Assembly (NCBI GenBank): GCA_002686945.1
Contig: NYYZ01000012.1
Location: 60,735 to 124,734, forward strand
Direction of reading: 5' to 3'
Source: Planctomycetota bacterium
Lineage (GTDB): Bacteria > Planctomycetota > UBA1135 > GCA-002686595
DNA: 64,000 bases
In this document: positions 27,227 through 35,519 of the stretch, piece after piece
How the letters are laid out: each line of letters opens with the position of its first letter
Position numbering within the stretch: the stretch's first letter is position 1
Notes under the pieces: generated by a model
The model's input: the letters and a program-made list of their open reading frames with translations, nothing else
What the model was told of the DNA's origin: nothing
The model's database searches: none
Program-made: the position numbers and the translations under genes

Positions 27227-28346
27227 CAGCCCTCGAGCGGCGGGCCTGGCTCTCCTGTGCTGCCTTGCCTTTTCCGTCGAGGGGGCACTTGCTTTGCCAG
27301 GTGCAGGTGGGGACGAAGGGCCTCCCGCCCAGGGGGCTGCGTCTCCGCCCGTGGATTCCGAGGTACGCTTCACCATTGTGCCGGAGTTCTCCTTCATAGA
27401 GCGCTCCGGTCAGGTGCTGTCTTTGGACGACTTGGTGGGTGCGCCTTGGATCGCTATCCCTTTCTATGCTCGCTGTATGGGGCCCTGTCCCTCCATGACA
27501 GGGGACTTGCGGGCCCAGGTCTATCCTCTCTTGGCGGGTTCCGATGTGCGCATGGTTTCGTTTTCGGTTGACCCCGACTACGACACGCCGGAGGTCCTGG
27601 GCGAATGGGCCGCACGCTTCAAGGTCGAGGATGAGCGTTGGGTGTTCCTGACCGGTGATTCCTCAGAGATGGAGAACTTTGTGCGCCAAGGCCTCAAAGT
27701 TGCTCTTGCCCGTAGTGGAGATCCTGACCTGGAGCCGGGGCTGGCGATCACCCATGCCACGCGTTTGCCGGTGATTGATCCTGAGGGACGGATCGCTGGC
27801 TGGTATGAGTGTGCAGGCGATGATCTTTCTCGGGAGGAGTTGATCGGGAACATGGTTCTGATGGCTGAGCGTGCCTTGGCTCTGGGTGAATCGTCCGAGG
27901 CCAGGACCTCTGCCTCGATCCTGCCTGTGGTCAATGCCAGCTTGAATGGCATCGCGGGGATATTGCTGGTAGCGGGGCTGATTGCGATCAAGTCTGGTCG
28001 CAAGCAGCGCCATGCGGTTCTCATGAAGTCGGCTTTCCTGGTCAGCGCCGCATTCCTCGTCAGCTATGTCTGCTATCACACCTTGGTCCTGCCATTACAG
28101 GGAGGCCCCACGGAGTTCCATGGCAAAGGGGCCGCCAAGGTGGCTTACTTGGTGTTGTTGGGGACCCACGTGTTGCTGGCGGCTGTCAATCTGCCAATGG
28201 TTCTGCGCACCATCCTGCTGGCCCAGCGCGAGGATTGGGTCCGTCACCGTTGGTGGGCGCGTCTGACCTACCCGATCTGGCTCTATGTGAGCGTGACCGG
28301 TGTGCTGGTTTATTTTGTTCTGTATCATTGGAACCCGACACCATGA
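27168..28346 (+). CDS. SCO1/SenC copper chaperone fused to a DUF420 membrane domain
   Basis: The 392-residue two-part protein starts with a signal or anchor (GLALLCCLAFSVEGALA). A thioredoxin-fold SCO domain follows with the Cu-binding C103-M-G-P-C107 and the distal His196 in ITHATRLPVIDPEG. From residue 245 on comes a DUF420 domain of four membrane helices (NASLNGIAGILLVAGLIAI through LYVSVTGVLVYFVLYHW). SCO proteins insert or reduce copper/thiols at CuA of subunit II; DUF420 is often next to oxidase genes and here is covalently joined. ATG 27168 lies inside coxD (ATG 27177 is an alternative). The stop overlaps the next ATG (ATGA). Confidence 0.9.
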   Translation: MMIMLRLIRVLRSTEGAGTSSPRAAGLALLCCLAFSVEGALALPGAGGDEGPPAQGAASPPVDSEVRFTIVPEFSFIERSGQVLSLDDLVGAPWIAIPFYARCMGPCPSMTGDLRAQVYPLLAGSDVRMVSFSVDPDYDTPEVLGEWAARFKVEDERWVFLTGDSSEMENFVRQGLKVALARSGDPDLEPGLAITHATRLPVIDPEGRIAGWYECAGDDLSREELIGNMVLMAERALALGESSEARTSASILPVVNASLNGIAGILLVAGLIAIKSGRKQRHAVLMKSAFLVSAAFLVSYVCYHTLVLPLQGGPTEFHGKGAAKVAYLVLLGTHVLLAAVNLPMVLRTILLAQREDWVRHRWWARLTYPIWLYVSVTGVLVYFVLYHWNPTP

Positions 28347-28672
28347 GAATCCTGCAATACACAATGATTCCTATGACCCTGATGCTGGCTCTGGCGCCGG
28401 TTGGCTTCACTTGAGACTCTTGTAAAGAGGCATTAGCCAGCGAGGGCGGGTCCCTCAGCGCAGGATTTACCTACAGCATCTATTTCATGCTGGGTGTGGT
28501 GATGATTCTGATTCCTGCTCTCTACGCGGGAGTCTTGTGGAATACCTATCGGGGCCAGCGTGCGCGCAAGAAAGAGGGCAAGGACTTCACTCCTTCAAGC
28601 GGTGCCTTGCGTTGGGTGGATGAGGAACCGCTGGAATCAAGCGATTCCAGCGGCAGTGATTCCAAAGAGTGA
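28343..28672 (+). CDS. Small exported membrane selenoprotein (UxxC), read through TGA at 28412-28414
   Basis: A 109-residue product is obtained if the in-frame TGA is read as selenocysteine. Residues 1-23 form a signal peptide (MIPMTLMLALAPVGFT core). U24-D-S-C27-K-E-A-L-A follows, a UxxC redox motif in place of CxxC. One membrane helix comes next (about 42-66, YSIYFMLGVVMILIPALYAGVLW), then a basic-to-acidic cytoplasmic tail ending SDSKE. ATG 28343 overlaps the SCO stop (ATGA). A hairpin with loop CGGGU lies 32 nt after the TGA. I recall short C-P-x-C-K-E-A proteins beside oxidase genes elsewhere, but have not verified it. Position after SCO suggests thiol or copper handling at CuA. Without readthrough only an orphan fragment from 28487 would remain. 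Confidence 0.82.
28440..28459 (+). promoter_or_regulatory. Putative bacterial SECIS hairpin (cox-linked selenoprotein)
   Basis: Stem GAGGG (28442-28446) pairs perfectly with CCCTC (28452-28456) around loop CGGGT (28447-28451). Two further pairs (28440-28441 with 28458-28459) form across a bulged A. The loop starts 33 nt after the TGA, within the usual window for bacterial SECIS elements, and has G at its second position. The hairpin lies inside the coding region, as expected for bacteria. Confidence 0.65.
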
Positions 28673-28675
28673 GTC

Positions 28676-29212
28676 ATGGCTGCGTCTCTTCTGCGTAGGG
28701 TCGTGAAGAGCCCTTTCGGATCCTTCGAGTTGATCGGAAACGATCAGGGTTTGGTCTGGGTCTCTTTGCCAGGGCTGGGCGCCACCAGTGGCAGAGACGC
28801 ACATCTTGCCCGTTGGTATGAAGGGGTTGAACTCAAAGACGCTCCTCGCTCTCACGGGGATGGGGTGCGTGCCTTGAAGGGTTGGGTAGGGGGTGATTTC
28901 AAGCCTTTCAAATTGCGGCTTGCGCCAATGGGGACTCCCTTTCAGCTTGAAGTCTGGCACGCTCTCAGGCGCGTCAACGCAGGCAGGACCTTGACCTATG
29001 GAGAACTGGCCGCACGGGTGGGGCGGCCTGGGGCAGCCCGGGCAGTGGGCACGGCCATGAGGAAGAACCCTCTGCCACTGTTTGTGCCTTGCCATCGCGT
29101 GCTGGCGGGCAGCGGTCTGGGAGGATTCTCTGGTGGCGTTTGTGGAGCTCTTGATCTCAAGCGCCGAATGCTGGAGCACGAAGGGGCCTGGCCCTTGCTT
29201 ACGCGGGCTTGA
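28676..29212 (+). CDS. ogt: Methylated-DNA-protein cysteine methyltransferase
   Basis: The 178-residue suicide DNA-repair protein accepts the alkyl group from O6-alkylguanine. The active site is LFVPCHRVLAGSGLGGFSGG, with the acceptor Cys139, preceded by GTPFQLEVWHALRRVNAGRTLTYGELAARVGRPGAARAVGTAMRKNP, including the recognition-helix Arg/Asn pattern. The N-terminal domain is short as in Ogt/MGMT, with no Ada-type metal Cys box. ATG 28676 is four bases after the selenoprotein stop, so it is probably co-transcribed with the cox operon, although unrelated in function. Confidence 0.93.
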   Translation: MAASLLRRVVKSPFGSFELIGNDQGLVWVSLPGLGATSGRDAHLARWYEGVELKDAPRSHGDGVRALKGWVGGDFKPFKLRLAPMGTPFQLEVWHALRRVNAGRTLTYGELAARVGRPGAARAVGTAMRKNPLPLFVPCHRVLAGSGLGGFSGGVCGALDLKRRMLEHEGAWPLLTRA

Positions 29213-29278
29213 GAGAGAGGTAGGGGAAGCCATCAGAACTAGTTGACACCTGCGGTTGATCTCTGCGTCTAGTCACAT

Positions 29279-30319
29279 GTGACAGGCCACCTTCATCGCC
29301 GAACTGTGATTCGCCTCGGCGCAGCGCTGGGAGGGCTGGGGTCTTCACTCCTGGGCCTTGGTCATCGCCATGCAACTCCACTAGTGGGTTGGTCTGAGCC
29401 GGGGCCCTCGCGGGTGGTGTTGGCGGATCGATCTCAGGGTGTGCTGGTCATGCTCGATGGGAGTTTGATCCCCAATCGGATTTGGCTCGTGCCACCGCCG
29501 ACCCACCTGGTCCTTGTGGGGGAGGGGCTTGCCTGGGTGGTTCACTCCAACGGGCGTGAGGAAGAAGGTAGCGGCACCCTGATGCATGTGGCCATCAACT
29601 CCAAGGATGTATCAGAGTCGTGGAGTCTCTCGGAGTCTCCCCTGGACATCTGCGCGGACGAGGCGGGTCGGGGGTGGGTCCTGGCAGGTGAGACTGGGAA
29701 GTACAGCCTTCGGTGTTTTGAGCCGGGCAGGTCGGGCCCCAAGGTTCATGTGGTCCCTGCGAATGCGGGTGCATGTTGGTTGAGGGGGAAGAGGTTGCTC
29801 TTCCTGCGCGGAGAAGACCTTTGCTGGGTTGAGTTGGCAAGGCTTGGGAGTGGTGGACCGCTGATTGAAGAGGGGTCCATCTCCGTTGGGGAGATGCAGA
29901 TCTTCGATCTCGCGGTTCATCGCGATGGGCTTCTTCTCCTGGGAGATGATCGTCGGACGAAGGGACGCACCAGGCGTGTGGTGCAGCGCAGGAATTGGGG
30001 CGAAGAGCCATTCAGTGTGCAGCAAGTGGGAGACAAGGCTGAGCGTGTTCTCCTGCGCAACGGGGGGTCCCGGCTCCTGAATGCGAGCGAAGCCTGGGTG
30101 GTTCATGCCCGCAGTCGGTATATCGAATTGCTACCAGTTCCAGGCGAGCGCGGACACTTGATTGCCACCGGAGGGTCCGGGGGCATCATGGCACTAGGCG
30201 ATCTTGAGGGCCGGCTGCTCCTGGCCACGCCTACTTGCTTGCGTCTCTTTGATCGGGCCGGACGCCTTCTGGCCAGCCAAGGGGGCTTTGACCAGTTGGT
30301 GGCTCTGGGAGTGCTTTAG
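29279..30319 (+). CDS. Beta-propeller-like protein, unknown function
   Basis: The 346-residue product is not assigned to a family. The N-terminus is weakly hydrophobic (VIRLGAALGGLGSSLLGLGH) after RR, which could be a Tat-like or ordinary export signal. The rest is made of repeated beta-strand pairs: SRVVLADRSQGVLVMLDG, THLVLVGEGLAWVVHSNGRE, FDLAVHRDGLLLLGDDR, GIMALGDLEGRLLLATPTCLRLFDRAGRLLAS. This resembles WD/NHL-type propeller blades. The start is GTG 29279, 66 bases after ogt. It has no catalytic motif that I can see. Confidence 0.62.
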   Translation: MTGHLHRRTVIRLGAALGGLGSSLLGLGHRHATPLVGWSEPGPSRVVLADRSQGVLVMLDGSLIPNRIWLVPPPTHLVLVGEGLAWVVHSNGREEEGSGTLMHVAINSKDVSESWSLSESPLDICADEAGRGWVLAGETGKYSLRCFEPGRSGPKVHVVPANAGACWLRGKRLLFLRGEDLCWVELARLGSGGPLIEEGSISVGEMQIFDLAVHRDGLLLLGDDRRTKGRTRRVVQRRNWGEEPFSVQQVGDKAERVLLRNGGSRLLNASEAWVVHARSRYIELLPVPGERGHLIATGGSGGIMALGDLEGRLLLATPTCLRLFDRAGRLLASQGGFDQLVALGVL

Positions 30320-30326
30320 AGGCTGG

Positions 30327-30593
30327 TCAGCTACTCTTGACCTGACGCTCCAACATGGAGATGAATGCCATGGCCGAGTTGCTTATGTCCGAGCGATCGT
30401 TGTCCATGCAGGTCTGGGCGAAGGAGACGACCTTCTTCTTGAACTTGGAAAACTCCTTGGCGACCGGGTCAGTGCCCCGCTCCTTGGCTTCCTTGCGGGC
30501 CTTGAGGGCTTCGATCTGGGCTTCATAGTCCGAGATGATCTGCTCGTCGGTTCGTCGGTTGTAGGAGCGCTTTGTAGGAATGGAATTAGTCAT
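30327..30593 (-). CDS. Small basic helical protein, unknown function
   Basis: The 88-residue protein from ATG 30593 is rich in Lys, Arg, Glu and Ala and predicted to be almost all helix: KRSYNRRTDEQIISDYEAQIEALKARKEAKERG, then a second helix KEFSKFKKKVVSFAQTCMDND. It could be a small nucleoid-associated or coiled-coil protein, but nothing proves this. It is convergent with the propeller gene, 8 bases apart, and has a long non-coding region on its 5' side. Confidence 0.6.
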   Translation of the reverse strand: MTNSIPTKRSYNRRTDEQIISDYEAQIEALKARKEAKERGTDPVAKEFSKFKKKVVSFAQTCMDNDRSDISNSAMAFISMLERQVKSS

Positions 30594-31096
30594 GGTTGCT
30601 TGTTGGGCTTTGTACGAAACAAACAGTAGTGGATGGGTGCCTGCGGAACGCAGTTCGGGATTGGAGTCCTCGAGTGGATTCTGATAGCACTCCTCGTTTT
30701 TCATGCGGCTTTGGCTTTGCCATTACACAAGGATTGGAGTATCCGTGGTAGGGCAAGGCTTTGGGCCTGTCGCTGGTGCCGAATTATGGCACCGATTCTT
30801 TCGGGTTCGCTTTCTTAGGACCAACGCCTTTGCGCGCAAATCATCACTCAGAAGTTGCCTGGTGGGGTTACCCCAAGGTGAACGCGCCATTGGGCATGCG
30901 GCCCGGATCGTTGGTTGCCTCAATGTCAAGCATACCTCCAGGGGGCTGGCTTGTCACCCCCAAGAGAGAATCATCTTGTAAGGAATGGGGCAATCCGATC
31001 CCCCCAGACGCCTCTGGAAGGGGTATCCTCTCCCTCTTCGCCGGACTCCGGTGAATCTTGCATAAGCCTACCCCCGCATAAAGAGAGTGAAACAAC
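30594..31096. other. 500-bp non-coding region before hpt
   Basis: No gene with protein-like composition was found on either strand, and no tRNA, tmRNA, SRP RNA or riboswitch pattern was recognised. It should carry divergent promoters for the small basic protein and for the hpt-rluA-truD group. A possible weak promoter lies at about 31057-31084 (CTTGCA, 16-base spacer, TAAAGA). Local G/C-rich inverted repeats such as GGGG(N9)CCCC near 30987-31003 are visible but unassigned. Confidence 0.35.
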
Positions 31097-31684
31097 ATGC
31101 ATGAAGATGTTGAATGCGTCCTACTGGACGAAGAGGCCATTCGGGCCGGAATTGACCGCGTAGCAGAAGAAGTGACCAAGGCCTATAAAGGCATGGACTT
31201 CACCGTGGTTTCGATTCTCAAAGGGTCCTGTATTTTTGCTTCGGACCTGATCCGGCGCATTCCGATTCCTCTGGAACTGGCCTTTGTCAGTGCTTCTAGT
31301 TATGGATCCGGGACTGAGTCCGGCAAGTTGAAGGTTAGTTTTCTACCCACCGGAAACGAGATCGAGGGGCGTAACATTCTTCTGGTGGACGACATTCTTG
31401 ACACGGGCCGCACCATGCGAACTCTCAAGGATGAGTTCCTTGCCCTTGGTGCCAGCACGGTCAAGTCTTGCGTCTTCTTGGATAAGCCTTCCCGGCGTGC
31501 AGTGGAGTTCGATGCGGACTTTTGCGCCTTCGAGGTAGAGGACCTGTTTGTGGTGGGCTACGGCCTCGACTTTGCAGGTCGCTATCGCAATTTGCCCTAT
31601 GTGGGAGCCTTGCGTCCCGAGGCTCAAGCGCGGGTCGCTCGCAGTGCAGAGGAATCGCCCACTGCCCAAGCGGCACGCTCCTGA
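31097..31684 (+). CDS. hpt: Hypoxanthine phosphoribosyltransferase
   Basis: The 195-residue purine-salvage enzyme makes IMP or GMP from hypoxanthine or guanine and PRPP. The PRPP-binding signature is ILLVDDILDTGRTMRTL, preceded by VSILKGSCIFASDLIRRI and the flexible-loop SASSYGSGTES. The C-terminal VVGYGLDFAGRYRNLPYVGAL is the usual purine-contact region. It runs about 15 residues longer than typical, with a Ser/Ala-rich tail. A GAGAGTGA purine stretch precedes ATG 31097. It begins a run with an RluA-type enzyme and TruD. Confidence 0.95.
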   Translation: MHEDVECVLLDEEAIRAGIDRVAEEVTKAYKGMDFTVVSILKGSCIFASDLIRRIPIPLELAFVSASSYGSGTESGKLKVSFLPTGNEIEGRNILLVDDILDTGRTMRTLKDEFLALGASTVKSCVFLDKPSRRAVEFDADFCAFEVEDLFVVGYGLDFAGRYRNLPYVGALRPEAQARVARSAEESPTAQAARS

Positions 31685-31695
31685 TCGGAGGTCCC

Positions 31696-32712
31696 GTGGA
31701 ACATCTGACCGTCCCCGAGGATCGGGTTGGGCTTGAGCTCGATGAGTTCCTCTGTCTGATTTACCCCTTCGTCAACAAGGGGTTCTTGCGTACCCAGGTT
31801 CGTGAGGGCGCTGTGCTTGTGGACGGAGCACCCGCCAAACCCAGCCACCATTTGCGTGGAAGCGAGGTGGTTTCGGTATGTTTCTCGGAAGCAGATCTGC
31901 CCCGCAAGCCCGTTGCTCCTGGCGAAGCAGTGGAGATTCTCTATGAGGATGCCTCAGTGCTAGTGGCCAATAAGCCTCCTGGCCTGGCAGTTGAGCCTGA
32001 GCGCTGGCACAGGGATGAGGGTTGTCTAAGCGGGGCTCTGCTGCAGGATGCATCGGAGCGCAGTGACTTGGAAGGGGACACTATGCTCAGATTTCGCCCC
32101 CGGCTGGTTCACCGTATCGACAAGGACACCTCCGGCGCGTTGCTGGTGGCGAAGGATCTTGAAGCCGAACGCACCCTGCGGGCGGCCTTTGATTCTGGTG
32201 GCATTCAAAAGGAATACCTGGCCCTGGTGGAGGGTGAGAGTCCTCTCACAGATGGGAAATGGGACGAGATCAATGCCGCCATTGGCCCAGATCCGCGCAA
32301 GTTGGGGCGCATGCTGGTGGACGAGCAGGGGGGCAAACCCTCTTGCACCCGTATCAAAGTTGAGCAGAGGTTTGAGGGCTACACCCTCATGCGTTGCCAA
32401 CCCGTTACAGGGCGCACGCACCAGATTCGCGTGCACCTTTCCTGGGCGGGCTTTCCAATGATGGTGGATCCCTTGTATGGGCGTCGAGGGGAACTATTGC
32501 TCTCCGAGATCAAACGCAACTACCGGCCCAAGCGTGGTACTAGTGAGCGACCGTTGATGGACCGCTTGACCTTGCACGCGCACTCGATTGCTTGGATTGA
32601 TCCTTTGGATGGCAAGACTCCGCGCCGCGCGGAGGCCCCCCTGCCCGCTGACTTTTCGCGGCTGCTGAAACAACTGTCCCGTGTACGGCCACCAAGGGAA
32701 TGGCGATCATGA
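31696..32712 (+). CDS. RluA-family pseudouridine synthase
   Basis: The 338-residue enzyme isomerises specific uridines of rRNA or tRNA. An N-terminal S4-like domain (ELDEFLCLIYPFVNKGFLRTQVREGAVLVDGAP) precedes the catalytic domain. The catalytic Asp is in RLVHRIDKDTSGALLVAKD, and GRTHQIRVHLSWAGFPMMVDPLYG is the conserved RNA-site block. The start is GTG 31696 with GGAGG five bases upstream. The last 13 bases overlap truD. Family and reaction are certain; the exact target (RluD-like or other) is not. Confidence 0.93.
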   Translation: MEHLTVPEDRVGLELDEFLCLIYPFVNKGFLRTQVREGAVLVDGAPAKPSHHLRGSEVVSVCFSEADLPRKPVAPGEAVEILYEDASVLVANKPPGLAVEPERWHRDEGCLSGALLQDASERSDLEGDTMLRFRPRLVHRIDKDTSGALLVAKDLEAERTLRAAFDSGGIQKEYLALVEGESPLTDGKWDEINAAIGPDPRKLGRMLVDEQGGKPSCTRIKVEQRFEGYTLMRCQPVTGRTHQIRVHLSWAGFPMMVDPLYGRRGELLLSEIKRNYRPKRGTSERPLMDRLTLHAHSIAWIDPLDGKTPRRAEAPLPADFSRLLKQLSRVRPPREWRS

Positions 32713-34526
32713 AGCTGAAATCAAGACCCCAAGACTTTCGCGTCACGGAACTGCTCTGTGAAGACATCATTCAACCCGCTGGTCCCCAGCGGGTCTACCG
32801 GATACACAAGCGCAAGATCACTTCTTTTGAGGCTGCTGCCGATCTGGCTCGGTTGGTGGGGGTGACCCCCGCTGATGTTTCCATGGCGGGTCTGAAGGAT
32901 CGCCAGGGCGTTACGATTCAGCACATGAGTGTGTCCCGCGGCAAGGAGGTGCACATTCGTCAGCCCGATCTGAAGATCGAGACTGTGGGTTACTGTGAAG
33001 AGCCTCTGAGCCCCGCTGCCTCTGTCGGCAACAGCTTCCGCATCATTGTGCGCGAACTCACTCCAAGGCAGGTGACTCGCATGCGCGAGAACATTCCCAC
33101 GGTGCGTGAGCATGGTTACCCCAACTACTTCGACGAGCAGCGCTTTGGTAATCTGCGTCATCGCCAGGGCTGGATCATGCTCGATCTGATTCGTGGGGAT
33201 CAGGAAGATGCCCTCAAGCGCCTCTTGGCTTCCCTTTCGCCTTTTGATTCCCCTGCGGCCAGAGACGCCAAGGCGGCGATCTGGCGCAGCTGGGGCAACT
33301 GGGGTGCCTGTCGCGATCACGCCGGACGCTACGGCAAGCACCACTCGGTTTTTGAGCATCTGCGGCGCAATGACGGGGATTGGCCCGGTGCTTTTCATCG
33401 GATCGCGACTCGCGAGCGCTTGATTCACCTCTACGCCTTTCAATCGCACCTTTGGAATCTGGCACTTGAGTCCTGGTTCGAGCAGAATCTCAACCCCCGT
33501 GAGCGTTTTGCTGTGCAGTCCCGTGAGAGCCGTTTGATTTTTCCGCGCCAGGCAGTCAAGTTCCCCGAAGCCTGGAACGGAACTTTCCCTCTGCCCGGCC
33601 CGCGTCTTGCGGAGGTGCAGGATTCTGATCAGCTGCGTCATTTGCGTCTGGCTTTGGCACAGCACAAACTCAGTCCCGATGACTTGATCGTCGAGGGCGT
33701 TCCGGGCTTTGCCCTCAAACATGAGGAGCGGCCATTGATGATCCTGCCCCAGAACCTCAAGGCACGTTCCGCTGCGGGCGGTGGCGAGGAGCAAGAAGAT
33801 CACGCCGTGGAACTTGGTTTCGAATTGCCCAGGGGTGCCTACGCCACCATGCTGGTGCGCTGCCTGGTTGGTCCTGTGGCCGGTCATCATGAGGACGGAC
33901 CTCAACGTTTGATTCGTGGTCGCGGACCTCAGAGGGTTGAGCAGGCCCACGGTCGCTTCGGTTCCCGGCGCGCTGGTGTTGGTGGGAGAGACGGGGGAAC
34001 CGGGCCCGGGCCCCATGAAACCGCTGGCCGAGGGGCTTGGTACCCGGACAGGACTGATCGCCTTGATCGTGGCTCTCGTTCCGGTGGAGATGGCTATCAA
34101 GGGGGGGGGCATCGCTCTGGCGGCGGTGATAGTCGAACACGGGGCAGTCAAGGCTTTGAAGGCGCCGGGCATGGCTCAGGTGGAGGTGGTCAGAAGCGCG
34201 GCGGCCATCGATCCGACGGAGACGGTTACCGAGGTCGTGGAGCCCAGCGTTCTGGAGGCGGGGGTTATCAAGGCGGCGGCGGAAGCCATCGGCTTGGCAA
34301 TCCTCATCAGGGCAGCGATTCACGAGGTCAAACCAAGCGGGACGGCGGCCCTGGGTCCCGACCTTCGGACATGCGTTCCTTTCCTCGAAACCGCGGCCGA
34401 GACGAACGTGAGAGGGGCCAGCAGGGCCCTGATCCCCGCAAGAGGCCCAAGCACGATGGCCGTTCCGACTGGGCGGAGGGACATGATTCCGAGGCCGACT
34501 GGGGTCGGGAGCCTGAGGCTCCCTGA
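32700..34526 (+). CDS. truD: tRNA pseudouridine-13 synthase TruD with long Arg/Gly-rich tail
   Basis: The 608-residue protein carries the TruD core in residues 1-400, which converts U13 of tRNA to pseudouridine. The catalytic Asp is in SMAGLKDRQGVTIQHM, NYFDEQRFG is the family signature, and LELPRG-like GFELPRGAYATMLVRCLVG closes the core. From about residue 400 to the end the protein is disordered, rich in Gly, Arg, Ser, Asp and His with many RGG-, GGY- and GGG-type units (RGSRSGGDGYQGGGHRSGGG). Typical TruD proteins lack this. The tail resembles RNA-binding RGG regions. It is translationally overlapped with the upstream pseudouridine synthase. Confidence 0.9.
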   Translation: MAIMKLKSRPQDFRVTELLCEDIIQPAGPQRVYRIHKRKITSFEAAADLARLVGVTPADVSMAGLKDRQGVTIQHMSVSRGKEVHIRQPDLKIETVGYCEEPLSPAASVGNSFRIIVRELTPRQVTRMRENIPTVREHGYPNYFDEQRFGNLRHRQGWIMLDLIRGDQEDALKRLLASLSPFDSPAARDAKAAIWRSWGNWGACRDHAGRYGKHHSVFEHLRRNDGDWPGAFHRIATRERLIHLYAFQSHLWNLALESWFEQNLNPRERFAVQSRESRLIFPRQAVKFPEAWNGTFPLPGPRLAEVQDSDQLRHLRLALAQHKLSPDDLIVEGVPGFALKHEERPLMILPQNLKARSAAGGGEEQEDHAVELGFELPRGAYATMLVRCLVGPVAGHHEDGPQRLIRGRGPQRVEQAHGRFGSRRAGVGGRDGGTGPGPHETAGRGAWYPDRTDRLDRGSRSGGDGYQGGGHRSGGGDSRTRGSQGFEGAGHGSGGGGQKRGGHRSDGDGYRGRGAQRSGGGGYQGGGGSHRLGNPHQGSDSRGQTKRDGGPGSRPSDMRSFPRNRGRDERERGQQGPDPRKRPKHDGRSDWAEGHDSEADWGREPEAP

Positions 34527-34608
34527 GAAACAAGGGTCATCCTCGAAGGACGGTGGTGGCGATTGGGAGCCCTGATCGCGCAAACTGGCGCGAGCAGGAG
34601 ACCACTTC

Positions 34609-35496
34609 ATGAATACACCATTCAAGATCGGCGTGTTGGGCGGTTCGGGCCTTTATGAGCTTGAGGGCTTCAAGAACGCTCAAGAGGTTCCCCTCTCCAC
34701 ACCTTTTGGTGATCCCAGCGACGCCTATGTGACCGGCGAACTCGACGGTACGCCCCTGGTTTTTCTACCCCGGCATGGCCGTGGGCACCGTTTGACTCCC
34801 TCGGAGATCAACTATCCCGCGAACCTCTGGGGCATGAAGGCGCTTGGAGTTACGCATATCGTTTCGGTTTCCGCAGTAGGTTCGATGAAAGAGGAAATCG
34901 TGCCCGGACACTTTGTGGTCATCGATCAATTCATTGATCGTACTCGCCATCGGGTGGATACTTTCTTTGGAAACGGCTGCGTAGCCCATGTGCAGTTCGC
35001 TGATCCGGTTTGTCCGCTCGTGCGTAGGGCATTGCTCGAGGCTTCGGATAATGCGGGGGTCGCGGTTCACGACGGTGGCACCTATCTCTGCATGGAGGGG
35101 CCCCAGTTCTCCACTCGTGCCGAGTCAAAACTCTATCGGTCCTGGGGCATTGATGTGATCGGCATGACCAACCTGACCGAGGCAAAGCTCGCCCGGGAAG
35201 CAGAAATGTGCTACGCCACCGTGGCCATGTCTACTGATTATGACTGCTGGCATGAAGGCCATGACGATGTGACCGTGGATGCGATTTTGGAGATAATGGC
35301 CAAGAATGTTGCTGGTGTGCGTTCTCTGCTGCGTGCGGTAGTTGAGCCCCTCAAACGGGTGGCGGATACGGACAGCTGTTCCTGTAGTACAGCGCTCGAC
35401 GGTGCAATCTTGACCCACTCCGATGTGCTCACGGACGCAACTCGCGCGCGCCTTGGGTTGCTTCTTGAGCGCTCGACCCAATCATCTTCAAGCTAG
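34609..35496 (+). CDS. mtnP: S-methyl-5'-thioadenosine phosphorylase
   Basis: The 295-residue PNP/MTAP family-2 enzyme cleaves methylthioadenosine to adenine and methylthioribose 1-phosphate, recycling a polyamine by-product. Recognisable: KIGVLGGSGLYELEGF, FLPRHGRGHRLTPSEINYPANLWGMKALG, SVSAVGSMKEEIVPGHFVVIDQFIDRT, CMEGPQFSTRAESKLYRSWGIDVIGMTNLTEAKLAREAEMCYATVAMSTDYDCW. The STDYDCW ending is the MTAP-type base-binding block with Asp. ATG 34609 is the standard N-terminus. With hpt it forms a purine-salvage pair. Confidence 0.94.
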   Translation: MNTPFKIGVLGGSGLYELEGFKNAQEVPLSTPFGDPSDAYVTGELDGTPLVFLPRHGRGHRLTPSEINYPANLWGMKALGVTHIVSVSAVGSMKEEIVPGHFVVIDQFIDRTRHRVDTFFGNGCVAHVQFADPVCPLVRRALLEASDNAGVAVHDGGTYLCMEGPQFSTRAESKLYRSWGIDVIGMTNLTEAKLAREAEMCYATVAMSTDYDCWHEGHDDVTVDAILEIMAKNVAGVRSLLRAVVEPLKRVADTDSCSCSTALDGAILTHSDVLTDATRARLGLLLERSTQSSSS

Positions 35497-35519
35497 GCAG
35501 ACCATGCGCCGGGAGCAGC

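Noticed and set aside
28487..28672. A separate 61-residue ORF starting at ATG 28487
   Set aside because: It starts in the middle of the predicted membrane helix and lacks the signal peptide and redox motif. The same frame continues upstream to ATG 28343 apart from the single TGA.
30633..30818. Small ORF with a hydrophobic start (GVLEWILIALLVFHAALA) in the region before hpt
   Set aside because: No ribosome binding site, no family resemblance, and the second half is Arg/Trp/Cys noise.
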